From Acidobacteriota bacterium (GTDB lineage: Bacteria; Acidobacteriota; Terriglobia; Acidiferrales; UBA7541), in the NCBI GenBank assembly GCA_028876695.1, contig JAGWRH010000160.1, positions 1 through 11,352 of the forward strand: a DNA stretch of 11,352 nucleotides. Reading direction: 5' to 3'. The position numbers were made by a program, and so were the translations under genes. Shown here one piece after another: positions 1-5,956 of this stretch; the stretch's first letter is position 1, and each line of letters begins with the position of its first letter. The notes below the pieces were generated by a model. The model was not told the DNA's origin and searched no databases. It was given only the letters and a program-made list of their open reading frames with translations.

Positions 1-479
1 TCGTCGGACGCATCCTCGGCATGGGCGACGTGCTCGGGCTGATCGAGCGCGCCCAGAAGACCGTCGATGAGAAAAAAGCCCGCGAGCTGGAGCGCAAGCT
101 CCGCCAGAACGATTTCACGCTGGAGGATTTTCGCGACCAACTGCAGCAGATTCGCAAAATGGGCTCCATCGAGCAGTTGATGGGCATGCTGCCCAAGGTC
201 GGCCCGTTCGCAAAGATTCCCAAAGACGCGCAGATCGACGAAAAGCAACTGAGCCAGACCGAAGCGATCATCAATTCCATGACCGCCTCCGAGCGCTCCG
301 ACGACAGCATCATCAACGGCAAGCGCCGTCGCCGCATCGCCGCCGGCAGCGGCACCTCCGTCCAGGAAGTGAATCAGGTGCTCAAGCAGTACGCCGATAT
401 GCGCCGCATGATGAAGCAGTACGGCAGCATGGCTAAAATGAAAATGCGCGGCCTCGGTAAACTCGCTGGAATGAAATGA
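1..479 (+). CDS. ffh: Signal recognition particle protein Ffh, C-terminal part (5' end outside window)
   Basis: Ffh is the SRP GTPase that binds 4.5S/SRP RNA and the signal peptides of nascent membrane proteins and delivers ribosomes to FtsY. The reading frame is already open at the left edge (frame starting at base 3, VGRILGMGDVLGLIERAQ), so this is the 3' portion, not a complete gene starting at the ATG at 21. What is visible is the junction after the GTPase domain and the whole methionine-rich M domain: a Met-containing finger-loop region (MGSIEQLMGMLPKVG), the RNA-binding segment with INSMTASERSD and GSGTSVQEVNQVLKQYADM, and the Met/Lys-rich end MAKMKMRGLGKLAGMK. The NG domain lies outside the window. 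The gene ends with TGA at 477-479, which is inside a perfect inverted repeat. Family assignment is secure. Confidence 0.97.
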   Translation, partial: VGRILGMGDVLGLIERAQKTVDEKKARELERKLRQNDFTLEDFRDQLQQIRKMGSIEQLMGMLPKVGPFAKIPKDAQIDEKQLSQTEAIINSMTASERSDDSIINGKRRRRIAAGSGTSVQEVNQVLKQYADMRRMMKQYGSMAKMKMRGLGKLAGMK

Positions 480-534
480 CGACCCGACGAGAGTCGTCAT
501 CCCGAGGGACCGACGCGACCGAGGGATCTCTCTG
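476..534. repeat. Hairpin at the ffh stop codon plus REP-like intergenic repeat
   Basis: ATGACGAC (476-483) and GTCGTCAT (493-500) form a perfect 8-bp stem with a 9-nt loop, and the stem contains the ffh stop codon. No T-tract follows, so it is not a typical intrinsic terminator. It runs directly into GTCATCCCGAGGGAC...GAGGGATCTCT (496-532), which resembles a GTCATCCCGAG...GAGGGATCT dispersed repeat that I recall as abundant between acidobacterial genes. ATCCC (499-503) and GGGAT (522-526) are complementary. The hairpin is seen directly; membership in a genome-wide repeat family is inference. Confidence 0.5.
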
Positions 535-570
535 AAGGGTAGCTAGCCCCGCGGCTGAGCGGGAAAAGTA

Positions 571-1038
571 ATGCCGATTGTAATGAACAACGTACTCGGG
601 CAGATCCGCATGACCGCGGCGAGCGGCGGAGATCGCGCCATTCGCGCGCAGCGCCTCGCCGAGATGATCCGCAAGCTTGGCGACTACCGCTGGGTCGGCG
701 TGTACGACGTGGACGAGGAAACCGTCTCGCTCATCGGCTGGAATGGACCCGGCGCGCCGGAACATCCCACGTTCGCGATCGGCGCAGGCCTGACCGGCGC
801 GGCAATCAGCGAGAAAAAAGCGGTGAACGTCGGCGACGTACGCGGCGATCCAAGGTACTTGACCGCGTTCGGCAATACGCTTTCGGAAATGATCGTCCCC
901 GTACTCGCGCCCGGCGGGGGCCGCGTAATCGGCACGGTGGACGTGGAAAGCGATCGCGCCAATGCCTTCGGCCCATCCGATCAGCAAATGATCGAGCAAT
1001 GCGCGCAGGCGGCGCTTCCGCTGTGGCTCATCCGGTGA
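571..1038 (+). CDS. Small stand-alone GAF-domain protein
   Basis: A 155-residue protein made almost entirely of one GAF domain. Visible GAF features are the WVGVYDVDEETVSLIGWNG strand pair, the FAIGAGLTGAAISEKKAVNVGDV segment, DPRYLTAF, SEMIVPVL and the closing VIGTVDVESDRANAFGPSDQQMIEQCA. It has the overall build of small GAF proteins such as free-methionine-(R)-sulfoxide reductase. However, the Cys residues that fRMsr uses for catalysis are missing: the only Cys is near the end at about residue 144. I therefore do not call it an enzyme; a ligand- or redox-sensing role is possible. No signal peptide or membrane segment is seen. An in-frame ATG at 583 is an alternative start, and neither ATG has a strong Shine-Dalgarno. 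It sits between ffh and rpsP with no clear functional link to either. Confidence 0.8.
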   Translation: MPIVMNNVLGQIRMTAASGGDRAIRAQRLAEMIRKLGDYRWVGVYDVDEETVSLIGWNGPGAPEHPTFAIGAGLTGAAISEKKAVNVGDVRGDPRYLTAFGNTLSEMIVPVLAPGGGRVIGTVDVESDRANAFGPSDQQMIEQCAQAALPLWLIR

Positions 1039-1083
1039 ACATCTCCGGCTTCGCGAACGACCCGATTCCGCGAGAAATAGCGA

Positions 1084-1112
1084 TTGGTGCAATCGGCGGC
1101 GTCCGCTATAAT
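1084..1112 (+). promoter_or_regulatory. Sigma70-type promoter of the rpsP operon
   Basis: TTGGTG (1084-1089) and a consensus TATAAT (1107-1112) are separated by exactly 17 bp. Transcription would start near 1119, about 30 nt before the rpsP GTG start and its GGAGGAGG ribosome binding site (1135-1142). This placement argues against translation starting at the ATG at 1118. Confidence 0.75.
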
Positions 1113-1150
1113 CGTTTGTGCTGTCTGGAAGCATGGAGGAGGAATTTCGA

Positions 1151-1390
1151 GTGTTAACGATTCGCCTTGCACGGATTGGAAAGAAAAAGCGCCCGTTTTA
1201 TCGCGTGGTGGTGACGGAGAAAACGCGTCCGCGCAACGGCCGATTTGTCGAAATCGTCGGAACTTACGATCCGCTGAAGAAGCCTGCCGCCGTCCAGCTC
1301 GACAATGTTCGCGTCGACTACTGGATCGGCAAAGGCGCCCAGCCCAGCGATACCGTCCGAAGCTTTCTGCGCAACCGTCGACCAGCTTGA
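1151..1390 (+). CDS. rpsP: 30S ribosomal protein S16
   Basis: S16 is a 30S subunit assembly protein of the 5' domain of 16S rRNA. The translation from the GTG at 1151 gives 79 residues beginning MLTIRLARIGKKKRPFYRVVV, the hallmark N-terminus of S16. It continues with TRPRNGRFVEIVGTYDPL and VDYWIGKGAQPSDTVRSFL, so the family's usual length and motifs are complete. The GTG start is chosen because it reproduces the S16 N-terminus and sits 8 nt after a very strong GGAGGAGG ribosome binding site. The in-frame ATG at 1118 would fall at the predicted transcription start and add 11 non-homologous residues. It is the first gene of the rpsP-khpA-rimM-trmD series. Confidence 0.97.
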   Translation: MLTIRLARIGKKKRPFYRVVVTEKTRPRNGRFVEIVGTYDPLKKPAAVQLDNVRVDYWIGKGAQPSDTVRSFLRNRRPA

Positions 1391-1476
1391 GGGTCATACC
1401 TCTTAGCCCATGTGCATAGCTCCGGTTCACGCGCGAGCGTCGTTTTCTCCCGAGCACAAGCTACGGAGGCGGCACG

Positions 1477-1707
1477 ATGAGGGAATTAGTGGAGGCCATT
1501 GCTAAAGCACTCGTAGATCATCCCGATCAAGTGCAGGTGAGGTCGGTGGACGGCGAGCAGGTCACGGTTTTGGAGTTGCGGGTTCATCCGGAGGACCTGG
1601 GCAAGGTAATCGGACGGCAGGGCCGCACCGCGAAGTCGATTCGCACGCTGCTCACCGCCGCCGGGATGAAATTGAAGAAGCGCATCACTTTGGAAATCCT
1701 CGAATAG
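1477..1707 (+). CDS. khpA: KH-domain RNA-binding protein KhpA
   Basis: A 76-residue single type II KH domain. The diagnostic GxxG RNA-binding loop is visible as VIGRQGRTAKSIRTLL (about residues 44-59), preceded by the LELRVHPEDLGK strand and helix. KhpA-type proteins bind RNA, often together with KhpB/Jag, and act in cell division and envelope control in Firmicutes; its role in this organism is unknown. The start ATG has a GGAGG ribosome binding site at 1465-1469 with 7-nt spacing. Its position between rpsP and rimM is the conserved one in many bacteria. The 86-nt gap after rpsP shows no terminator, so cotranscription is likely. The rimM frame opens one base after its stop codon. Confidence 0.93.
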   Translation: MRELVEAIAKALVDHPDQVQVRSVDGEQVTVLELRVHPEDLGKVIGRQGRTAKSIRTLLTAAGMKLKKRITLEILE

Positions 1708-1708
1708 T

Positions 1709-2287
1709 GTGTCCACGAAGGAAGGACCTGCAGCGGAGCGCCTCACGGTGGCGCGCGTCTTGCGTCCCCACGGCCGGCGCGGCGAAATAGCCGCGGAGAT
1801 CCTCACCGATTTCCCCGATCGGCTTTCGCGCTTGAATTCCGTTTACCTATGGGACGGCGAGGCCGAGGCGCGCCACGTGAACGTGCGCGGTTGCCGGCTG
1901 AGCCCGCCGCGGCGGGCAGGCCATGAGCTCAAGCGGCAAGCGATCTTTCACTTTGAGGGCTCGGACAGCATTTCCGACGCTGAAAGGCTCGCCGGATTGG
2001 AAGTGCAAATCCCGCTTTCCGAGCGGCTGCCACTGCCCGGCGGCAGCTATTACGTGACGGACCTGATCGGCTGCGCGGTGCGCGATTCGGACGGACGCGC
2101 ACTGGGGCTCGTCCGCGGCGTGCAATTCACCGGCGAGGGCACGCCCGGCACTCCGCTGCTGGTGATTGACGCGGCGGAAGGCGAGCTGCTGATTCCTTTG
2201 GCGCGGGAGATTTGCACCCGCATCGATCCGGAGGCGCGCTGGATTGAGGTCAATCTGCCCGAAGGTCTTCGCGATTTGAATCGCTAG
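1709..2287 (+). CDS. rimM: Ribosome maturation factor RimM
   Basis: RimM binds S19 and helps 16S rRNA 3'-domain (head) maturation of the 30S subunit. The 192 residues contain the N-terminal RimM beta-barrel (about 13-102) with the conserved RVLRPHGRRGE motif at 17-26. The PRC-barrel domain follows at about 113-188 (YYVTDLIGCAVRDSDGRALG, TPLLVIDAAEGELLIPLA, VNLPEGL). Length is slightly above the usual 170-180 because of the first 12 residues. The GTG at 1709 begins one base after the khpA stop, suggesting translational coupling, but no clear ribosome binding site is present. A GTG at 1748 would start right at the first conserved strand and cannot be excluded. Confidence 0.94.
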   Translation: MSTKEGPAAERLTVARVLRPHGRRGEIAAEILTDFPDRLSRLNSVYLWDGEAEARHVNVRGCRLSPPRRAGHELKRQAIFHFEGSDSISDAERLAGLEVQIPLSERLPLPGGSYYVTDLIGCAVRDSDGRALGLVRGVQFTGEGTPGTPLLVIDAAEGELLIPLAREICTRIDPEARWIEVNLPEGLRDLNR

Positions 2288-2307
2288 AGCGCGGTCCGCG
2301 CGCGCGA

Positions 2308-2313
2308 TAAAAT
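2308..2313 (+). promoter_or_regulatory. Possible -10 element very close to the trmD start
   Basis: TAAAAT lies 6 nt upstream of the trmD ATG (2320). If used, the transcript would start at or within a few bases of the ATG, leaving no room for a ribosome binding site. No clear Shine-Dalgarno is seen in the 32-nt rimM-trmD gap. There is no convincing -35, so this is tentative. Confidence 0.3.
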
Positions 2314-2319
2314 GATTCC

Positions 2320-3159
2320 ATGCGCTTCGACATCGTCACCATCTTCCCGGAGTTTTTCACCGGCCCGCTTGACCATGGAATCGTACGCCGCGCCCGCGAG
2401 TCGCGGCTGATCGATGCGCGCATTCACGACTTGCGCTCGTTCACGCACGACCGGCATCGCACGGTGGACGATCGCCCGTTCGGCGGCGGCGCGGGTATGG
2501 TGTTGAAGCCCGAGCCGATTTTCGAAGCGGTCGAATCGCTGGATGCGGCGGACGGAGCGAGAACGCCCGCGATTTCCGTCATTCTGCTTTCCGCATCAGG
2601 AAAACTCTTCCGCCAGGAAACCGCGCGTCGTTTTGCGAAGCTCGAAAGACTCGTGCTGATCTGCGGCCGGTATGAAGGAGTGGACGAACGCGTGGCGGAA
2701 CATCTGGCCAATGACGAACTTTCCATCGGCGATTTCGTGCTTTCCGGCGGCGAATTGCCGGCAGCAATAATCCTGGACGTGGTGACGCGGCTGATTCCCG
2801 GCGCGCTCGGCAATGAAGATTCCGCCGTCGAGGAATCGTTCAGCGATCCCGACAAAGCCCTCGGTATCGAATCCCATGTGCCGAATTTGCCGCCTCCCGA
2901 AACGCCACCGAGCCCGACGCTGGGACCGCTTGCCACGCGGAGGGGCATTCTGGATTATCCGCACTACACGCGGCCGCAGAGTTTTCGCGGGTGGGAAGTA
3001 CCCGAAGTGCTGTTAAGCGGGAACCACGAAGAGATCCGGCGCTGGCGCCGGAAGAAAGCGCTGGCCAAAACCTTGCGCAACCGGCCGGAATTAACGGAAG
3101 GAATGGCGCCGCGGCCGGAAGACGAAGCGCTGCTGAAGGAAATTCGCGAGACCGCGTAG
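2320..3159 (+). CDS. trmD: tRNA (guanine-N1)-methyltransferase TrmD, with an interdomain insertion
   Basis: TrmD methylates G37 next to the anticodon using S-adenosylmethionine, preventing +1 frameshifting; it is a SPOUT-fold homodimer. Seen motifs: MRFDIVTIFPEFF at the N-terminus, DDRPFGGGAGMVLKPEPIFEA (50-70), the SAM-binding trefoil-knot signatures LICGRYEGVDERV (113-125) and LSIGDFVLSGGELPA (134-148). The C-terminal tRNA-binding domain has LDYPHYTRP (211-219) and LLSGNHEEIRRWRRKKAL (231-248). Asp212 corresponds to the catalytic general base (D169 in E. coli). The protein is 279 residues, longer than the usual 240-255. The excess is mostly a Pro-rich insertion at about 177-208, between EESFSD and GILDYPHY, exactly in the flexible linker before Asp212. 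All key residues are present, so it should be active. Confidence 0.96.
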   Translation: MRFDIVTIFPEFFTGPLDHGIVRRARESRLIDARIHDLRSFTHDRHRTVDDRPFGGGAGMVLKPEPIFEAVESLDAADGARTPAISVILLSASGKLFRQETARRFAKLERLVLICGRYEGVDERVAEHLANDELSIGDFVLSGGELPAAIILDVVTRLIPGALGNEDSAVEESFSDPDKALGIESHVPNLPPPETPPSPTLGPLATRRGILDYPHYTRPQSFRGWEVPEVLLSGNHEEIRRWRRKKALAKTLRNRPELTEGMAPRPEDEALLKEIRETA

Positions 3160-3207
3160 CGCGCACGAATTCGGCATTTTTCGTTAGGCTTCGCGCGGCA
3201 GCTTCAT

Positions 3208-3213
3208 TATAAT
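3208..3213 (+). promoter_or_regulatory. -10 element upstream of rplS
   Basis: A consensus TATAAT lies 58 nt before the rplS ATG. The best -35 candidate, TTAGGC at 3184-3189 with 18-bp spacing, is poor. The element suggests rplS can be transcribed independently of trmD, with a leader of about 50 nt. Confidence 0.5.
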
Positions 3214-3271
3214 TGGCGATTGTGCGTAGTGCGCTGGCCCCACCTGAGCGGGTCTGCCGGGAAAATGTGCC

Positions 3272-3676
3272 ATGAAACCAATCATCGCTAAAGTGCAAGA
3301 GTCACAAGTACGCAAAGACCATCCCGCGTTCCGGCCGGGCGACACCGTACGCGTCAACGTGCGGCTGAAAGAAGGCGAAGGCGAAAAGGAAAAAGAGCGC
3401 ATCCAGACATTTGAGGGCGTGGTGATGAGCCGCCGCGGCGAACTGCTAGGAGAGACGTTTACGGTGCGCCGCGTAAGTTTCGGGATTGGAGTGGAGCGCA
3501 TTTTCCCCGTACATTCGCCGACAATCAGCACGGTGGAGGTGGTGCGGCCGGGGCGGGTGCGCCGGGCCAAGCTGAATTACCTGCGAGCGCGGAAAGGCAA
3601 GGCCGCTCGCATTAAGCGCGCCGAGCGACCGGACACCGCAGCGGCGGCAGCAACATCCGCGGGCGAATCCGAATAA
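3272..3676 (+). CDS. rplS: 50S ribosomal protein L19
   Basis: L19 sits at the 30S-50S interface and helps form an intersubunit bridge. The sequence shows the standard L19 course: PAFRPGDTVRVNVRLKEGEGEKEK, RIQTFEGVVMSRRGE, ETFTVRRVSFGIGVERIFPVHSP, TVEVVRPGRVRRAKLNYLRARKGKAARIK. The body ends at about residue 115, the usual family length. An extra Ala/Ser/Glu-rich tail of about 17 residues follows and looks disordered. The ATG at 3272 is the only reasonable start, though its ribosome binding site (GGGAA) is weak. The gene is followed by an intrinsic terminator. Confidence 0.97.
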   Translation: MKPIIAKVQESQVRKDHPAFRPGDTVRVNVRLKEGEGEKEKERIQTFEGVVMSRRGELLGETFTVRRVSFGIGVERIFPVHSPTISTVEVVRPGRVRRAKLNYLRARKGKAARIKRAERPDTAAAAATSAGESE

Positions 3677-3701
3677 TTCAACAACTTTAAATCGCCGTCT
3701 C

Positions 3702-3730
3702 AGCCCGCTTCGATTCGGAGCGGGCTTTTT
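3702..3730 (+). terminator. Rho-independent terminator after rplS
   Basis: AGCCCGCT (3702-3709) pairs perfectly with AGCGGGCT (3719-3726) as an 8-bp GC-rich stem with a 9-nt loop, followed by a run of five T (3726-3730). It lies 26 nt after the rplS stop and should end the rpsP-rplS transcript, leaving rnhB to its own promoter. Confidence 0.9.
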
Positions 3731-3802
3731 CATTCGCGGCGCGGATCGCATGAGCGTCCCTCAAGATTTTCTTCAGAGCACAGGCCGTTCAGCAAGACGC
3801 CT

Positions 3803-4474
3803 ATGTTAGAATCCCGCGCCATGGGGCGGCTTTGCTCGGCACGATACGAGCGCGATGCGCGGCAGCACGGCTGGATGCGGATCGCGGGCGCGGATGAAGC
3901 GGGCCGCGGCTCTCTTTTCGGGCCGGTGATGGCGGCGGCGGTGATTTTGAATCCTCGGCGCCGCATCGTGGGACTGGACGATTCGAAAAAGCTCGCGCCC
4001 GAGCGCCGCGAGGAACTGGCCGAGCGAATCCAGAAGCACGCGCTCGCGTGGGCCGTGGCCGAAATCGACGCCAGCCGCATCGACGCCTGGAACATTTATC
4101 AGGCCAGCCGCCAGGCCATGATGGCCGCCATTTCTCAGCTACAGCCATCGCCGGATTACCTGCTGCTGGACGCCATCGAGCTGGAATTGCCGATCGAGCA
4201 GAAGTCGCTGATTCACGGCGATGCACGATCGGTTTCGATCGCCGCGGCTTCGATCCTCGCAAAGGTGGAGCGCGACCGGCGGATGATGGAATTCGATCTG
4301 CTTTATCCGCAATACGGCCTGGCACAGAACAAGGGCTACAGCACCCCGGACCATCTGGAAGCGCTGCGAAGATTCGGGCCGACGCCGCTGCACCGATTTT
4401 CGTACGCGCCCGTGCGCGAATCGCGCTGCTGGGCGGCGGGGGCCGAACAGGCGCCGCTTCCGCTCGGCGTGTAG
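3803..4474 (+). CDS. rnhB: Ribonuclease HII
   Basis: RNase HII cleaves the RNA strand of RNA-DNA hybrids and removes single ribonucleotides misincorporated in DNA. The 223 residues show the family active site: AGADEAGRGSLFGPV with Asp31 and Glu32, DDSKKL at 59-64, LLLDAIEL with Asp123, and HGDARSVSIAAASILAKVERDR with Asp140. The C-terminal YGLAQNKGYSTPDHLEAL and GPTPLHRFSYAPV motifs are also present. The start is uncertain: ATG 3803 is the longest option, ATG 3821 is in frame and would remove six residues. A -10-like TAGAAT (3807-3812) between them would make a nearly leaderless transcript starting at 3821. Neither ATG has a ribosome binding site. The gene follows the rplS terminator in the commonly conserved order. 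Confidence 0.95.
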   Translation: MLESRAMGRLCSARYERDARQHGWMRIAGADEAGRGSLFGPVMAAAVILNPRRRIVGLDDSKKLAPERREELAERIQKHALAWAVAEIDASRIDAWNIYQASRQAMMAAISQLQPSPDYLLLDAIELELPIEQKSLIHGDARSVSIAAASILAKVERDRRMMEFDLLYPQYGLAQNKGYSTPDHLEALRRFGPTPLHRFSYAPVRESRCWAAGAEQAPLPLGV

Positions 4475-4542
4475 TTTGCAAAGAAGCAGCCCGCATTGGC
4501 ACGCGCGACGATACTGAAGCGACACAGGTAGAGGAGAGGCCG

Positions 4543-4854
4543 ATGATCAAGATCAGCGTGTTTTACCCGAACAGCGCCGGCGTGAAATTCGATATGAACT
4601 ATTACGTGAGCAAGCACCTGCCGATGGTGCAGAAGAAGCTCGGCGCAATGCTGAAATCCGTGGCGGCAGAGCAAGGCATCGCCGGCGGAACGCCCGGAGC
4701 GCCGGCGCCGTATGTGGCCGCCGGTCACCTGCTATTTGATTCGGTGGACGCTTTCCAGTCCGCATTCGCAGCGCACGCCGAGGCTATCATGGCGGATGTG
4801 CCGAACTATACGAACGTCCAGCCGATCATTCAGATCTCGGAAGTGAAGCTCTGA
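4543..4854 (+). CDS. EthD family small protein
   Basis: A 103-residue protein starting MIKISVFYPNSAGVKFDMNYYVSKHLPMV. This matches the EthD domain pattern (a short strand, then F-D-x-x-YY-x-x-KHxPMV) of dimeric alpha/beta ferredoxin-like-barrel proteins. The middle region APYVAAGHLLFDSVDAFQSAFAAHAEAIMADVPNYT and the final strand PIIQISEVKL complete the fold at the usual length of about 100 residues. EthD was named for a gene needed in ethyl tert-butyl ether degradation; most members have no known reaction. The frame stays open far upstream inside rnhB. The ATG at 4543 is chosen because the fold begins there and a GAGGAG ribosome binding site (4531-4536) precedes it by 6 nt. It may be transcribed with rnhB; no functional link is apparent. 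Confidence 0.85.
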   Translation: MIKISVFYPNSAGVKFDMNYYVSKHLPMVQKKLGAMLKSVAAEQGIAGGTPGAPAPYVAAGHLLFDSVDAFQSAFAAHAEAIMADVPNYTNVQPIIQISEVKL

Positions 4855-4945
4855 ACGCAGCGGCAGGGCTCGTCCACTCGATCGCTTGCGCCAAGCGCGG
4901 CCAATGGGCGGCGATCGGACGGGCTGCCGGTGGACTCGACTGTAG

Positions 4946-4951
4946 TACAAT
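4946..4951 (+). promoter_or_regulatory. Possible -10 element of the lasso operon
   Basis: TACAAT lies about 56 nt before the first possible start codon of the B1 gene, within the 152-nt gap after the EthD gene. No good -35 hexamer is seen at 16-18 bp spacing. It is the best promoter candidate for the whole 5007-9003 operon, because the downstream genes have almost no intergenic space. Confidence 0.4.
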
Positions 4952-5006
4952 TGGCCCCGGTGCGCGGACGCGCCGGGGAGCGGTCAGTCCGCGAATCGAA
5001 GCCGCG

Positions 5007-5372
5007 ATGATATCCCTGCGGCGCACGCCCAGCCGAAGTGACGGAAGGACCGTGGCGACTGGAATGAGCGGATCTCTCTCCGTGTCTTCGATCGTCGGCG
5101 CGACGCGAGAACATGTCTCGTGCTCGCTGGGTGACGAAGCAGCAATCCTGAACCTAAAGAACTCCGTATATTACGGGCTGAATCCCGTTGGCGCGCGGGT
5201 GTGGAACCTGGTGCAGCAGGAGAGGACCGTGGCGGAGATCCGCAAGGTGCTGGTGGACGAATATGACGTCGAAGCGCGGCGTTGCGAGCAGGATCTGCTC
5301 GACCTGCTCGAGAAGCTGAGGGAGCAGGGATTGATCGAAGTGCGTGAAGGGCAGCAGCAACCAGCCGAATGA
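5007..5372 (+). CDS. PqqD-like lasso peptide biosynthesis protein B1 (RiPP recognition element)
   Basis: A PqqD-fold protein, the RiPP recognition element that binds the precursor leader peptide and presents it to the B2 protease. Key features are the winged-helix stretch DEAAILNLKNSVYYGLNPVGARVWNLVQQ (about 43-71), where the Y-Y-G-L-N and G-A-R-V-W residues are hallmarks of lasso B1/PqqD proteins. These are followed by TVAEIRKVLVDEYDV and CEQDLLDLLEKLREQGLIEV. The ATG at 5007 gives 121 residues, longer than the usual 85-100. The ATG at 5064 gives 102 residues and begins nearer the conserved fold, so the first 19 residues may not be translated; no site has a convincing ribosome binding site. 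The stop overlaps the next ATG by 4 nt (ATGA), indicating translational coupling to B2. Its place beside a B2 protease and a cyclase makes a lasso role much more likely than PQQ synthesis. Confidence 0.88.
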   Translation: MISLRRTPSRSDGRTVATGMSGSLSVSSIVGATREHVSCSLGDEAAILNLKNSVYYGLNPVGARVWNLVQQERTVAEIRKVLVDEYDVEARRCEQDLLDLLEKLREQGLIEVREGQQQPAE

Positions 5373-5956
5373 GCGGCCGCATCGGCTTCGGCACGTTCTC
5401 GACCAGGCCGCCTGTTGAGTCCGATACCCCTCTTGGGGCCGCTGCACGGCGAACGCGCGACTTTCGCCGAGATGGCGGATTGGAAAATACGATGAAAACC
5501 TGGCGGCGGTTTTGGCAGACGAGCGGAGACGCGCGCGCACGCGTATTGCAGGCGGCGGGCGGGCTGCTCGTCACGCGCGCCGGGGTGCGGCTTGCAGGAT
5601 TCAGGAAGTGGAAAGCGGCGATCGAGCGGCTGACGCGAATGGCCAAAGCGCGCGAGCTGAGCGCGCACGACGAAATGGCAATCGCGAGCGCGATGGCGCG
5701 CTCGGAAGCGGCGGCGGCGAGGCATCTGCCGCTGAAGTTAACGTGCCTCGATCGCGCGCTCACGCTGTGGTGGCTCTTGCGAAAGCGCGGGATTGCGGCG
5801 GAACTGCGAATCGGCGGGCGAAAGAAATCCGGCGAATTCGAGGCACATGCGTGGGTTGAATTAGGGGGCGCGGAACTGGGCGCTTCGAATTTCGATAGCC
5901 GACATTTCGCGACGTTCGAGAGACCGACGACTGCCCGAGGTGCGCGGGCGCTATGA
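5369..5956 (+). CDS. Lasso peptide biosynthesis B2 protein (transglutaminase-like leader protease)
   Basis: B2 proteins are cysteine proteases of the transglutaminase-like superfamily that remove the leader from the lasso precursor. The family core is clear: KLTCLDRALTLWWLLRKRG with nucleophile Cys126, ELRIGGRKKSGEFEAHAWVELGG with His160, and a terminal NFDSRHFATFE. In the E. coli microcin J25 enzyme the third residue is an Asp 12 positions after the His; here that position is Ala172, and Asp176 is the nearest Asp. The ATG at 5369 overlaps the B1 stop, but residues 1-41 are unlike the family. The ATG at 5492 (MKTWRRFWQTSGD) would give 154 residues, the usual B2 size and start. The end overlaps the cyclase start by 4 nt (ATGA). 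Confidence 0.88.
   Translation: MSGRIGFGTFSTRPPVESDTPLGAAARRTRDFRRDGGLENTMKTWRRFWQTSGDARARVLQAAGGLLVTRAGVRLAGFRKWKAAIERLTRMAKARELSAHDEMAIASAMARSEAAAARHLPLKLTCLDRALTLWWLLRKRGIAAELRIGGRKKSGEFEAHAWVELGGAELGASNFDSRHFATFERPTTARGARAL

Noticed and set aside
571..1038. GAF protein as free methionine-(R)-sulfoxide reductase
   Set aside because: The overall GAF build is similar, but the catalytic cysteines of that enzyme are absent; the single Cys near the C-terminus is in the wrong place.
4048..4854. Long 268-residue frame covering rnhB and the EthD gene
   Set aside because: Its first 165 codons are an out-of-frame reading of rnhB with no family features. The EthD fold begins at the ATG at 4543, which has its own ribosome binding site.
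5007..5372. PqqD as part of pyrroloquinoline quinone synthesis
   Set aside because: There is no PqqA, B, C or E nearby, whereas a B2 protease, a lasso cyclase and a lasso-type precursor follow directly.
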